Part shown: in pieces, positions 1 through 12,387 of the stretch
Numbering within the stretch: position 1 is the stretch's first letter
Layout: the number at the start of each line of letters is the position of its first letter
Assembly (NCBI RefSeq): GCF_027744825.2
Contig: NC_071336.1
Span: forward strand, 12,153,001-12,217,000
DNA length: 64,000 bases
Direction of reading: 5' to 3'
Source: Synchiropus splendidus
Taxonomy: Eukaryota > Chordata > Actinopteri > Syngnathiformes > Callionymidae
Notes under the pieces: generated by a model
What the model was told of the DNA's origin: nothing
What the model saw: the letters and a program-made list of their open reading frames with translations, nothing else
Databases searched by the model: none
Made by a program: the position numbers and the translations under genes

Positions 1-172
1 TTGACTAAAATAAATACAAGCTGCTGGTTTTAAAAACTTGCACATATTACTTCATATTCCTTTGGTCATTCTCAATCATGAAAAACAACTAACAAAATAT
101 GGCAAAAAAACAAAGAAACTATTGCATTGTTACATAGAGTGATTTTTTTATTTGTAACCATTATGAGCACAT

Positions 173-207
<35 letters not shown>

Positions 208-397
208 AAAGGCTCTGGAGAGGTCAAGGCGAAGATCCTGGCATCTTTCCCCTCCCTCGTTCTTGTATTGGGATGGAGTTTAGTGGGGACCGATGGCAAG
301 TCTTACATTTGCTTGAATAAGTCAAAAGGAAACGTGATGTGAGGTTACACTGAAATGTTTGCCATCAACAATGAACTTTTTTTGTAAGCAGTGAATT
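1..397. other. Non-coding flank with a long T run
   Basis: No gene is supported here. A run of about 29 T (175-203) dominates the stretch and creates meaningless poly-Phe and poly-Lys frames on the two strands. On the minus strand the run would be an A-rich tail, so a retroposed fragment could end here, but I see no recognisable body. Confidence 0.5.
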
Positions 398-398
398 C

Positions 399-404
399 TT
401 TATT
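399..404 (-). terminator. Candidate polyadenylation signal of VLIG copy 1
   Basis: TTTATT on the plus strand reads AATAAA on the minus strand, about 295 bases after the stop codon of the minus-strand VLIG gene. No other AATAAA was noticed between it and the stop. The position is plausible but cleavage evidence is lacking. Confidence 0.5.
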
Positions 405-697
405 TATGTGTCACACAACATTTTAATGTAATAACTGACACTGTTGCTATTCTACTACATGTGTTCAAGCAGAGTACATGCTAAGTTATGACTGGTGTTA
501 GTGAGCACCTTATTATTATGGAAGATGCATACATTTCACTTCACAACTAAGTCACCAAAGTGATCACTGGACATTTCAAACCACATTGAACAAAATCATT
601 GAACAAATTGATTTCAGCAAGAGGACAGTTACTATTGTTGACTATCACTATTGTTGACGATTAAGTATACTTTGCCAGATCATTGTGAGGGTCGCCC

Positions 698-3600
698 TCA
701 GTGGATGTTAAAGGACTTCTTGAGACTGTCTTCTGCCTGTTGCTGTGTGATACGCTTCCAACTGTCTGGAATATCAGCAGGCTTGCAGTTATATTCTCCT
801 GCAAAAGTTTGATTGAACTTCACCATCACATATTTCCAGTAGTCTGAGGCTTGAAGACTCACATCTGGAGCAATTTTCCAGGTTGGAAAGATCTCCTTGT
901 ATGTTTTGTATGGATGCCACTGACCTTTTGTCTCCTGGCATTGGAAGTGTGCATTACTGATTACTGAGGATGAGCAAATGTCAGTCACCATTTTTTGACT
1001 TTCATGAAAACGATATCTGCCCAGACCCTCCGGCCGATGCAGGGATGCCCAGTGTTCGTCGTGGGCGTGGCCTCCTGCCTCACATGGTGCAGTGCAAAAT
1101 GGACATTGTTCACCACATCCAATGACTTTGGTGAAGAGCTCGTCCTGAGGATTTACAGTGAGACTTTTAAGTCTTGTTTCTATTCCCAGTTTCTTAAATT
1201 CCTCCCTGACCGCTTTGCTGACGTCCTCAAGGCTCTCTGTGAGCCAATGAGCAAACTGTTCCTCATCAGCGTTGTTAAAAATCATGAACTCTCCAAGAGC
1301 AGTCTGGGCCATGACCAGTTTGTCATTGAGCTGAGCATAAATATCTTGAATGAATTCCTTCAAACTCCCCCTCTTCCTTTCTTTGGCTTGCTCTATGGCT
1401 TCCTTGATGCTTTTGATGCTAGAACGGATGAGGCGATCCTCAAACTTCTCCATCGCAGTGGAGGCTGAGAAGTGAGAGACAATATTTTCAAGTATGCAAC
1501 ACTTCACATATTTTTCATAGGAGCCAATGTACTGCAGATACAGTTGAAAGTCCTTCTTGGACAGAAGATCCAGTAAGATCTTGTACTGGAAGGACACGCG
1601 TGTGTGGAACTGCTCCTGAGTCAGCATTTCATCAACGATGTGGACACCCAGAAAGCGGTTGACAAAGTCTTCGATTGCTGGCTTCAGACACTTGTGGGCA
1701 AATTCGTCTGCCTTACTCTGGCACTGGTCTCGCTCATGAAATACATCTTTAAAGTCTGTAAAGAACTTCTCCTTGTTTTTGGCCAGGCATCTGTACGGGT
1801 CATTCAGCTGAATGAAATCTTCATGCATTTTTTGGAATTTCCTGGCCACAACTCCACAGATGTGTTGTTTCAGCGAAACTTCAAACTCAATGCCAGTCTC
1901 CAACTTTTGATTGGCTCTGAGCTGATCATCAATTTTGTGCAATATTTCTTGGATGTATGTGTCATGGTAATTACTCTTCCTGTCCACTTTGTCCTGGGCA
2001 AACTGCGTGCAGGTGGTGATAATGTTATCAGCCATGTTTTGCACTGCTTTGATGTAAGACTCTTTCTTCATGACGTTCTTCATCCACCAGTCTGTCACAC
2101 GAGCATATGAGCTGGGGTTGAATTTAAAAGGTTTCAAACCACACTCTTGAAGATTCTTCTCACTCACTAATTCAGATGCAAAAGCTCCCTTGTGACAGAG
2201 ATTGTCCCACAGGTGCTTGTAAACACTTGAGTAGACATTGGACGTCTGTTGTTTAAAAAAGGACAGTTTGTTCACAGTTTCACTCCACATTCGATCAAAC
2301 TCCTCCATGAGCTGTGCATCACTCATCTTGGTCTTTGTCTTTCGACATTGATCTATCAAGTCACGCACTCTTCCTTCCAACTCATCAATGTGTTTCCTTT
2401 TGATCCTGTCAAGTTCAGTCATCCCTTGTTTGATTTCTGCTGCCCTCGTCAGCTGGATGTGAACAGAGCTTTCGATTTCTCGTCTCAGACTCTTTGCACT
2501 GTTTGCAAACTGCTCTCTGTATCTTTCAATGAGGTGGGCTGAACTATCAGCCTCATCAAAGTACTGTTTGAGGTTGTCCAGAAGCTTTTTCTCCCAGCGA
2601 GACAATTCTTGTGCTGCTTCCACTTTCAGACTATGGATGAGTGTTTCCAGGTCAGCTATTTCAGGGTTCCCAGCAACAAAATTGGAGATTCTGGTCTCAG
2701 CCTTGGACGACCAGGTGTATATGGCTTTCTTGAATTCCCACTCCCATTTGTTGAACTCGGTACACAGCTTGATGTATGCATCGGCCACCAAACTGTTTCT
2801 GAAACTGAAGATGAAGTTCTCGTGCTTCACCGCGCTCCAAAGGCTGCTCAGCCATTCTGTGAAGGTCAGGATGTTGTTGTCAGAGGAGTTGCAGTCTCTG
2901 AGCTTTTGTATGGTTTTGATTTTCAGATCGTGAACAGCTTCACTGTAGCCTAAATTGACCGGGGCCATCGGAGGGGTTCCATTCCAGAGTCCAGGAATGT
3001 ACCAGTTCCCAGTGTCTGGGTTGTACTCCATCACATCAGTGAAGAGCTTGTTCTCCTCCCTTTTCTCCATTTTGGCTGCTTCCTGTGTCATCCTGTTCAG
3101 TTTCTGCAGCAGCACTTTTCTGTCTCGCATGTTGGTGTCATGAGCAGAAACATCAGACACATTCTGGTGGACGAACAGACACTTGGGCTTTTTCCCTACT
3201 TCCTTCATCCGAAGGAAGGCGTGCACCACAATCTGCAGGACGTCCTCCATTTCTTGCATGTGTTCCATCGATATGTTTATGATGGTGATGTCGCTTAAAC
3301 CGACAACCAACGTTGCCAGTTCATTATCGTGGTCATAGCTGCCATCAAGATGGGCGAGCTGAGGTGACTTCAAGCCCTCGGTGTCAATGATCACCACGTA
3401 GTCACAGTTGAGCATGTTTTTGATGTCATCTCCAACTTTAATGAGCAACATGAAGGCACCACGAGTACAACGCCCACTGCTAACAGCAAACTGCACCCCA
3501 AACATGGTGTTGAGGAGAGTGGACTTGCCTGTACTCTGGACTCCAAGGACTGTGATGACCTTGATCTTGACCTCAGGGTTGATCAAAGCATGGAGCTGCT

Positions 3601-5598
3601 GGAGGACGCTCCTCATCCATGTGAGGGGGGTGTTGGACGCATCCCCATCAACAAGCTCGAGTGGAAACCCGTCCAGCAACAACTGTGCACACAGTGTTGG
3701 AAGATGCTGTAACTGTTGATGCAACAGGTTTGAGTCTCCAGTTGACAGTGAAGCCTCATAGATCTGACCCATCTCACGGAGGAAGTGCTCTATCCCCAGA
3801 GAGCTGCTGGAAAGCTGTCTGTCAATTTTCTGGATTTCCTGTTTGTCCTTTGAACTGTCACATTTAACCTTGTACTGCTCACGAAGTTTTGACATTGTTT
3901 CTCTTGACAAGTTGTCAAGATTCATTCTCATCCATTTTAGGAAAAAGCTCCTCTCCATTCCTGGAGTTGATATTGCATGGATGAATGCTGCCATGGAAGA
4001 TGACATTTCATAGGACTGCTGCTGGTTCCGAAGGTCTTTCTTCCGTATCTCAAGATCACTTTTGTACATTTCTATATTCAGATTTCCGGCCTTTCGCAAG
4101 CGAAATTGCTCTTTTTCCACTTCGGTCAGCTTCTTCCAGATTTCTCCCTGCCTGGGTAGATGGGTTTCTTTGTATGTGAGGGGGTCTTTTATTTCTGCCG
4201 TGATGGCATCAGCATTTTTCTTTGCCCTTTGACACTCAGGCAACTCCTCATCAACCAAAATCCCCAGGTCATGAGCAACTCCAGCCATTCCCTCAATGCT
4301 CATCCTCACGTTTGAATCATCCACCACATCATTGATTTTGCCTCTAAAACTCTTGACAAAATCTGCCTCATTCTTCTGCTGCTTCCTCAGAATGATGTTA
4401 TTGTTCTTCAGCTCTAACTTGCTGGCCACCTGTTTCAGAGCCGCAACATTGAAGCTCCTGCTTTGGCTGTTACTAACCAAGAAAATCTGAGCCCTGTGGT
4501 GCTGTTTTGTGAGCATCCGACATGCCAAATCTAGATCATCGCAGAAGACAAAAACAGCTGTCGATATCTGACACAAAAATGAGTATTGTGTGTCAAATGA
4601 CTCCACATCTCCACGGAGGTTTGCGACTGACACAGGTACTTTGAAATGGTCCATGTTTTTGCTTCCACAAGGCAGATACCAAGTCATTTCCACCATTCCA
4701 CTTGAAATGTTTCTTGGACTGTTTCCGCACTCCATGTTGTGGTGAACAAAAGTGTTATGATATTGTTGGGAATTACTAAGTATCTTGTTAAGGACCTCTG
4801 ACTTTGATATCGAGCAATCTCCGAGTCTCACGAAAGCCAGAAGAGGAAGTTGAGAAAGAACAGTTCGCTCTTCAATGAAGCCCTTAGATTCAGAGAGCGA
4901 CTGGGGCCTGTACTTAATGACGATGTCCCTCATGGCCCACAGCAGAAGTGTGCACTGCTTGGAGTCAACACTAGGGAGCAGAAGGGGCACAGCAAACTGA
5001 CACAAGGACATTTTCAGTGCCATTTCCTGCCGCACAAAATGATCTGAGCAGAAAAAGAGAGCTGTGACTATGTCTAGTGGGTTTGGCTGATTATCTAAAT
5101 TAAGATCATCCAGAAGATGGCTGAGATCCAACTCTGCAGACTCTGGTGCAGCTTCATGGGGAGACCCTTCGCACTTTGCATTTCGAGCTGTCACATTGAC
5201 ACTCATCAGTTTTTTGAGAAAGTACCAAGGCAGGTCGGTAATACTTCTGGGGAGATCTTCACTGACGTTCCTCTTGTCAATCTGAAGAACTGTTTTCAGG
5301 GACAGTTTATCTTTGTAGAGATGAGTCAAACCGAGGTGCGCCAAGTAGTTTCTCAGCTGTGCCCCTAAAAAAATAAAATAAAATAAAATTTTCTTATCCA
5401 TGAGCATGTTTTTCCTTTCCTGTGCTCAAATGTCCATGTCCCAGTCGAAATGCACTCAATTTCTGGCTCACCTTCCTCACCAGTGTCAGCACCTCCACTC
5501 TGCTGGTTATCACTTCCGTCCAACAAGGGACCCGACTGCATGTCCTGCTCGGCTCGATGAAGGTCGACCCATCGATAGTCCTCGTCCTGAATCAACAT
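698..5598 (-). CDS. Very large interferon-inducible GTPase (VLIG/GVIN-like), copy 1
   Basis: Model: complement(join(698..5364, 5472..5598)), 1597 aa. The 127-nt first coding exon is acidic and ends at GAAG|GTGAGC. The 107-bp intron ends in a T-rich tract and TTTTAG|GGGC. The splice joins phase 1 and is matched exactly by copy 2. The rest is one giant exon, typical of VLIGs. The GTPase domain has a P-loop GVQSTGKS at residues 650-657 and a DTEG G3 motif starting at 703. No canonical N/TKxD G4 is present; HQNV occupies that region. Long helical, charge-rich segments follow. A Cys cluster with spacing C-x3-C-x2-C-x3-C starts at residue 1459 and is followed by an HRPxGLG segment typical of the family. 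VLIGs are interferon-induced cytosolic/nuclear GTPases of cell-autonomous immunity; the exact role in fish is not known. The start ATG at 5598 is the first in-frame Met shared by both copies, but a further 5' coding exon cannot be excluded. The frame is intact. Confidence 0.93.
5365..5471 (-). other. Short intron of VLIG copy 1 with (TTTTA)n tract
   Basis: The intron runs from GTGAGC to TTTTAG. Its 3' part is a TTTTA/TTTTTTT repeat serving as the polypyrimidine tract. The exon 1 frame stays open through the intron and stops exactly at the acceptor TAG, so intron retention would give a 77-residue product. The equivalent intron of copy 2 behaves the same way. Confidence 0.8.
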
Positions 5599-5800
5599 AT
5601 ATCAATTTATATATCAACATATATTATCGACATACATACAATGAGTTCTAACAAAGAAAAGGCCACGAAACTGACTGATCAAATATTTGTTCAGATATGC
5701 ATACCCACACGGATATAATCTGATCTAAAACACAAGGGCTTTACTCCACTTTTGCCAGACTAAATTAATTGTTGTCATGTTGTTTTTTGAGAGCTGGAAC

Positions 5801-5873
5801 ATTATTATTAGTAGTAGTAGTATTGTTGTTGGTGTTGTTGTTATTATTATTAATATTATCATTATTATTGTTA
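5801..5873. repeat. Imperfect trinucleotide microsatellite (ATT/GTT/GTA)
   Basis: Direct reading shows runs of ATT, AGT, TTG and ATT units, interrupted. It lies in the presumed 5' intron of VLIG copy 1. Confidence 0.85.
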
Positions 5874-7026
5874 TCCAACCAGGAAATTGATTTGTTAGAT
5901 TGGATTAGATTAGCCTTCAATTTTCCTACAATGAGGTAATTTTGGTTGTGACGGCATCAGACAAACAAAGGACATTGAAGACAAACAGACATTAAAGACG
6001 TAGACAAGGACACAACACAATCAACACTGTACGAAGAAAGAAAAGACTGTAGGAACAGAATAAATAATTTATATAAAAATTACAAAATAAACTACATCAA
6101 TAATGTGCAAAAATATCCAAAATGCCCAACACTTTACTGTGAGTCCAGCGATAGTGACTATAATTGAGATAATGTTAAAGGACTGACAAGCAAGAGCTGC
6201 CTCATGCAACAAGAGCGGTCAAGTCTTCCTCCAGAGGTACGGCCCAGCAGCACTAAGCCAGAGTTGGAACCCTTCTAGCATGACGGAGTAGGTACCAAAT
6301 CTGTCAAATCGGAGTCGCCACCATAGCAGACAATTATAAACCTAATTTTTCCTGTCAAATGAATACAAATACTTTTGGAGTTGTTTAATTGTCCGCTAAG
6401 GAGTCTATTGATGCACTGATACAACTGAACTCTGGTCACCTACACACAAACATTCCCAACCTTTACCTCTCTGCTCATCCAGACGGCCACACAGCATGAT
6501 AATAAAAGTCATCATCATTCGTCTATTTAGCATGTACATTTATTTATTGTTTGTGTGCGTGTGTGTCCTTATAAATATAGCTATACTTGTTAACACTTCT
6601 TAACACATCTACTTGTGGGGACCATATGCATACCACACTGTAGGGACATGAAGTTAAGCCTCATATTTGAGGATTAAAACTTCAAAATAACTGGGTCATT
6701 ATAATTGAATGAATTTCTTTTGGTTTAAAGTGTGAAATTGTGTTCTTAGCACTTGCATTTCTATTTTTTAATAAAGCATGTTTTGTTAAAGTCTTTGCAG
6801 CCTGGAGCTCTTTTTAGGCTTAAAAGTGGCTATAGTTTTGCTTCAAGCTAATTTGCCATATGTACCACCATGTTGTTTCACAGCAATAAATGATCACAAC
6901 TTTCATCAAAAATCTGCCTCACAATCCGTCATTTTCGGCCACAGCATTCAATGAAAAAGTCTGCGAAATCCTAGAGGGACTGACATGCGGTATACACACG
7001 AATGCTCTCTCACTGAACGGTGCTGT
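5874..7026. other. AT-rich non-coding sequence, part of VLIG copy 1 5' intron
   Basis: No coding exon is supported. The sequence is AT-rich with short repeats such as GATTAGATTGGATTAG (5897-5912 region). It lies between the first coding exon of VLIG copy 1 and its candidate 5' UTR exon near 11,089, so it is probably intronic. Confidence 0.5.
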
Positions 7027-8112
7027 GTGTCACTGCCCTATTTGCTTCTTCATCCCGTTTTGCTTCCAGGGCTCAGTTTTATGACGTCATTTCCTGTCCG
7101 CATGCGCACATTGGAATTTCAAGACGTAAGTTCCTGTCCACATGCGCACATGGGTGTAGCTGCTTGACACATAAATTAGAATAAAATTAGCAACGTCATT
7201 GCGCCACGCCTCACTACACGCTCGTATTTCATCAAGAGAAGCAGAATTTGAATTACTAAAGTACTACGCCAACGCATTAACTGTATTTTAACCTTATTTT
7301 ATATATATCACATTTGACCTGTATTCAACAATTATTTTAACAATATTTCAGATAAAATAATTGGATCTTTCTGTGCAATTTGCACGCAGTTTTCTATCTT
7401 GCCTACGATGTTTTGTATATAAAATAAGTTTAGTCATTTATAAATAATGTTGGTGTGTTTTCATGTTTTGTTAATAAAATGTAATCCTCAGAAAAGTTGT
7501 GATTCAATAAAAAAGACGTTTGTCCTGTTGTTTATTTGGTTGCAATAAACCAAATTAACCACTGTGACCTCGTAGGCAAGATAGAAAACTGCATGCAAAT
7601 TGCACAGAAAGATCCAATTATTTTATCTGAAATCTGTGACAATCAGTGATGTTTGTAAAATGACCACTAGGTGTCGATAGAGAAAAAGAAAGAAACAAGA
7701 AGAAGGACTAACAGGCTATAAGATGAACAAATAAACAAGGTGACCATCACAAAAGTTTCCTTTGGACGATTCATCAAACAAAACAAAATCTTGTTAAAAT
7801 ATCCGAATTGTTGAATACAAGTCAAATGTGATATATATAAAATAAGGTTAAAATACAGTTAATGCGTCGGCGTAGTACTTTAGTAATTCAAATTCTGCTT
7901 CTCTTGATGAAATACGAGTGTGTAGTGAGGCGTGGCGTAATGACGTTGCTAATTTTATTCTAATTTATGTGTCAAGCAGCTACACCCATGTGCGCATGTG
8001 GACAGGAAATAACGTCTTGAAATACCAATGTGCGCATGCGGACAGGAAATGACGTCATAAAACTGAGCCCTGGAAGCAAAACGGCATGAAGAAGCAAATA
8101 GGGCAGTGACAC
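7027..8112. mobile_element. Foldback element with long inverted arms
   Basis: The left arm (about 7027-7410) starts GTGTCACTGCCC. It reappears as its reverse complement in the right arm (about 7571-8112), which ends GGGCAGTGACAC. Landmarks mirrored in order include a TGACGTCATTTCCTG block, GCATGCGCACA and AAGATAGAAAACTGC. Arm identity is high by eye. The right arm carries about 150 extra bases (about 7640-7800) absent from the left arm, and a roughly 160-base AT-rich spacer separates the arms. No transposase is visible, so it is a non-autonomous foldback/MITE-like element or a head-to-head pair of repeats. Target-site duplications were not clear. Confidence 0.8.
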
Positions 8113-11088
8113 TGCGCCCACACGGGTGATCTCGAACGCACACGCTGGCAGCTTCCATGCAACCTGTTACGATGACTTCACGACATATCCTTTTAATATG
8201 TTCACTGTTTGCATATTTAAGATTGTTTGTGTGACTTAACGATTCAGCCCGCCTCCAACGGTTTCCCATTCGTCGCGCTCAGCTGCCGACTCTGGCGCTG
8301 ATTTGCGATGCCCTTTGCCCCACTGCCACATTTAAGTTCAGTCCAACACAATACGCACAGAGACATCCATAAAGATTCAGAAATTGTGCATAGAAAAGCA
8401 AAGAGCATTGTACATCCTGAACGTCTGTCGTTCGGGTTTGGATTTTAAGGCTTTGTGTACAGGGCAATTGGCTATAACATAAGCCGTCCCTAGTTCCGAG
8501 TACACTACCTCCCTTTGCCTTTCTTGGTAAAGGGCCCCTCGTGTGGTCAACTCAGTCAGCCTATTGTTGCAGACACGGTTCTAAAACTATAATAGATGTA
8601 TCAACTTCACCTGATTATATTAGTGAGTAGTGTCGGCGCTTCACTGAGCGGGTTATTTAATTCGCCCGACCTGTTGAGAAATAGGTTCTTGACCTTACAA
8701 TGCTACACCTTCTACCGTAGTCTCTTTACTTAGCTTCGTTTAGGGACACATGATTAGATCCTCAAGCCATTCCTTAAATAAAATATTACCTCAGCCTTCT
8801 GAACTACCACTTTATCATTGACATAATAATTCAGGATGGAATAATGCTACCAGTCGAGACATTCACTACATGTGCACAGGGAAGGGAATCAAACATTAAT
8901 TCAATCGAGCATTAACTCACCTATAACCCAGTTGATGGTAGTAGAGGAGCCAGTCGATTCTTTAGTAGTCAGGTATCAATGCCATTGTGCCTTTTCAGTA
9001 CTTAATTCGTACTCAGTTTTATTTTGTTTTTATAACAAAACAGTAAAATCAATGAAGAATAAAATTCAATACAAAAATGATAAAAGGGTAATAAAACAAT
9101 AAAATTCAAAAAAGGATAATAAAAACAATAAAATCAATAAACATCAATAAACTCAAGGGTATCGCCAGACGCTAATACCCAACCAAGTCAAAGGCACCGC
9201 CAGACGCTAGTGCACATACATAAATGTCAAAAAAATCATATAATCAAAATGCGTACAATAAAAAGGAGTAAGTCAAAGATCATAAAAATATATTCAAATT
9301 ATATGCAATAAAAGAGATTAAGTCAAAAGAATTAATAATAAAAAACAAACAATCAATAATAAAAACCCTAAGAGAACAACAAAAAGAGTTAAATCAAATA
9401 GCCTAAGAGCAAGAGCAAGAGCACCGTCCCAAGTTAAGATACAAGACCTTACAGCAAACGGATGAAGCCAAAAGCGTGGAGCAAGAGCGAGAGCGAAGGG
9501 TCAGTTTATCCTAGACCTTTATAGCAACATTGCCGATTTCAATAAACAATCCCCCAATGCGTCATTAATGGGTGATGTGTTCTTGTTATCTTCAGTGGGA
9601 AGTTTTCATTTTCATCACGTGTTCTAGCTGTCGTCCTTAGTGGAAAGTTTTAACTTCATTAGAGACACCCCTCATGTCTTATGCAAATGTTTTAGATTCA
9701 TTGAACATGCTGAGTGTTAGTTTCATTGTTTTGATAAATGTAACTTATGTTCTAAGTGAAGACCGCAATGTTCTATTAATACAACGTACCTTCTAAGCGT
9801 TAACCATAATCGCAAGCTCAGCTTAAAAACATTGTTCTGCTTACAAGTTCACCCTGAGGTTAGAGCATGTCCTGCTTGTAAGTGCTCATAATAAGTGTAG
9901 GCCTTGGTTATAATATTTTCGATTTTCCAGTATATACAACAACGTCTCACTTCACTTCATGTTGAGTCCATGCTGCTTGAAACTTGTCATGCTGCGAAAA
10001 CTGTTGTGGTGTTGTCTTTCTCCAATCTCAGAATACCAAATTGAGTCAAACTATTTCAAATTTAAAAACATATCATCTTAAAAAACAAACAATTAAAAAA
10101 AATCTATTTACACACATCTATGATCACAGTATCGTGACAATATCAGCATCATGAATATTATCTTCAGACCTGTCTTGCACACTGAATACATTTGTAAATG
10201 TAGTTACATATATAGATATAAAATACTTACCATCATGGCAGTTGTACTTCCTGAACCGGAGGTAAGCCGAGTTCCTCAGCTCTGTGGACAAGAAAAGATC
10301 CATGGTTCATTAAGAAATCTAATCTAATGAAATGAAACTTTTGTGAAATACTTTCTCTCATTCTGGTATGAGCAATTTGCGGGTCCTGAAGAACGACACC
10401 AGTAGCAGAACTATTGGTGATAAAAAATAAATAAATAAAAAAACGGCTTGTGGCGTCCCACCGTGATATACAGTAGGTTGGGCTCTGTTTTGAACACATT
10501 TGAACACATTTGAACACATGTTCTGTTGTTGAAGACAGCATCACACCTCATATTCCCTGGACATGCACTTGATGAAAATCGGAACAGTCTGTCAGGTTAT
10601 AAGGCTGTAACGCGCCAGTATTTCATTTGTTTTTGTCGTTTGGCAAAATAAAACTATCTGAAAAAGGACATCACTGGGTCATTTATTCATTCGTGAAATT
10701 TTTTCATCGTGTATTCAGTAATTAGCTGATTCACCAACAAAAAATACAATAAAATAAAATACAAGACGAATCGAAAAAAAAATCAGCAAAACATAACCTG
10801 TTGAACACGAATATGAAGATTAAAATAAGATTGATATGAAGATTTATTCCGCAGAAATGTAAAAACATACTACTACTGCGTACTCCGAAGTCGCGAGTCT
10901 ACCGTAAAGACTGGAGTATTCGTACAACTGACTTTGGGTGCGGCTGGAACTACTCAACTACTCAATTAATATGGCAGTTGTTATACTCACAGCAGAGCTA
11001 GACAATATGTATATAGAAGAAACATGATAATTCGATTACATGGCGTTTTCCATCAAGTTGTATACAGTGATCAAAATGATCTACCTAC
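8113..11088. other. Non-coding, A-rich repeats; continuation of VLIG copy 1 5' intron
   Basis: No gene is supported. From about 9030 to 9370 the sequence is a low-complexity run built on AATAAAA/CAATAAAATC units. A near-duplicate phrase, CGCCAGACGCTA, occurs twice (near 9163 and 9199). The segment could be part of a decayed LTR element, but I cannot identify its ends. Confidence 0.4.
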
Positions 11089-11194
11089 CTTTACTTCTCG
11101 CGCCGTGTTGTCGCCGGTGCACGACGGTTCTGCTGAGCTGTCGAGCAGCGCAGCCTTTTATGCGCTGCTCAGTTTGCTTTCACTTTCACTTTCC
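11089..11194 (-). promoter_or_regulatory. Interferon-responsive promoter and 5' UTR exon of VLIG copy 1
   Basis: Read on the minus strand, positions 11194-11171 carry three GAAA cores six bases apart (GAAAGTGAAAGTGAAAGC), an ISRE/IRF-type array. About ten bases downstream is a CATAAAAGG TATA box (11162-11154). The expected start site is near 11,130. The presumed exon runs to 11089 and ends in AAAG|GTAGGTAG. The same exon and donor, with shared landmarks GTGCACC and GTAGATAGATCATTTT, recur next to the VLIG pseudogene and, in weaker form, upstream of copy 2. This links it to the VLIG gene whose coding part starts 5.5 kb further along the same strand. Splicing between them is inferred. Confidence 0.7.
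11143..11170. repeat. Perfect 10-bp inverted repeat around the TATA box
   Basis: GAGCAGCGCA (11143-11152) and TGCGCTGCTC (11161-11170) are exact reverse complements separated by eight bases that contain the TATA element. It lies inside the candidate VLIG copy 1 promoter. Confidence 0.9.
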
Positions 11195-11319
11195 CCCCAT
11201 CGCATTTCCTGGAAACCTTCTGATTCCGAGAGACTGCTTCCATCGAGCCCCACTCTCTCTCTAACAGACACTTTTCTCACGCAATATGAAATACCGCACT
11301 AATGTGCAATAACAGTAAC

Positions 11320-11320
<1 letters not shown>

Positions 11321-11356
<36 letters not shown>
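11321..11356. repeat. (TG)18 microsatellite
   Basis: Uninterrupted TG dinucleotides by direct reading, upstream of the VLIG copy 1 promoter. Confidence 0.97.
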
Positions 11357-11361
<5 letters not shown>

Positions 11362-12387
11362 AATGATAAACAGAAGTCACAACCCAGGATTAATATCATT
11401 ACACAGAACCTTCCCTCTTAACCAAAGGACCTGCATTCTTGGTCTCAGAACGCAATGCCCTCATTTGACAGTCCTGGCTCCAGTGAACAGAATGAGAGAA
11501 TGACCTTTTTCTCTGTACTGCAGCACAACTTTACTTTCACTTTCTGAACTAGTCAAAATAGATGACTCCCTCGTCCACTTCAGGAACTCTGCATTGAGAG
11601 GTTCACGTCACCTAGTGTGACTTGGCACTTCTTGAAATGCCCAAGCACAGATCCCCTCTTTAAACTTTGACTGGCTGAAGGCTTGCATCCCCATGGTGTC
11701 ACCAGAACATCTTCCACACCACAGGCAAAGCAAACAGGACAAAAACGTTCCAGGTTCCCAATCAGTCTTCCTCATCTAAAAATGACACTGTACTCCTTTA
11801 AACCGCTGAACAAAAGGCAGCTCCGCTGGCTTCCTCTCCCTCCCTTCCGTGTCCTCCACTTGAGCCTGGAATGTACTCCCACAGGACGATAACATCATTT
11901 GCCACATTCAAAGTCTGCCTAATACCAGGTGTTTTAATGTATTAATTTAAGGATTGATACGTTCACTTCACTTCAATTTGGTCCTATTTTTCTACAATTC
12001 ATACTATAACCATTTGTGAGGACAGTGTCTCTATGAGCCAACCATGTTGTGTGATAGAGTTCATCTCTGTCTGTTGGCAAAATAAGAAAAAAAAATGGGA
12101 TTAAGAAGCGATATCACAATTTTACAATATGGTGTGCTGCATAACCATCTGGATCCACACCTTTTGAAAAGTGTGTCACTGGCTGTTGAGACGAGAACCA
12201 AAGTCATTGTCCTACATGTATTATCAATATGTTTTGTGCTGAAGATCCTGAGTGCAACAGAGACAGCAGATAGTGGTAGTGCTTAGGCGAGCTCGTAAGA
12301 CACGAGACGTGAGGCAGATAGACGTCAATTATCTGACCCACTGTGGGAAAATTCAAGAGACAGTGCAACAAGTAGATTAAAAGATGC
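11357..12387. other. Intergenic, no gene seen
   Basis: Short open frames only, with no convincing splice signals or protein-like composition. No repeat recognised. Confidence 0.45.

Noticed and set aside
72..342. Frames through the T run encoding poly-Lys or poly-Phe
   Set aside because: Low-complexity artefacts of a mononucleotide run.
995..5368. Many plus-strand open frames of 62-168 codons
   Set aside because: They are antisense to VLIG copy 1 and recur as antisense frames at the same places in copy 2. They reflect the sense codons, not separate genes.
5400..5718. Plus-strand frames of 83 and 98 codons
   Set aside because: Antisense to the first coding exon of VLIG copy 1 and its AT-rich flank.
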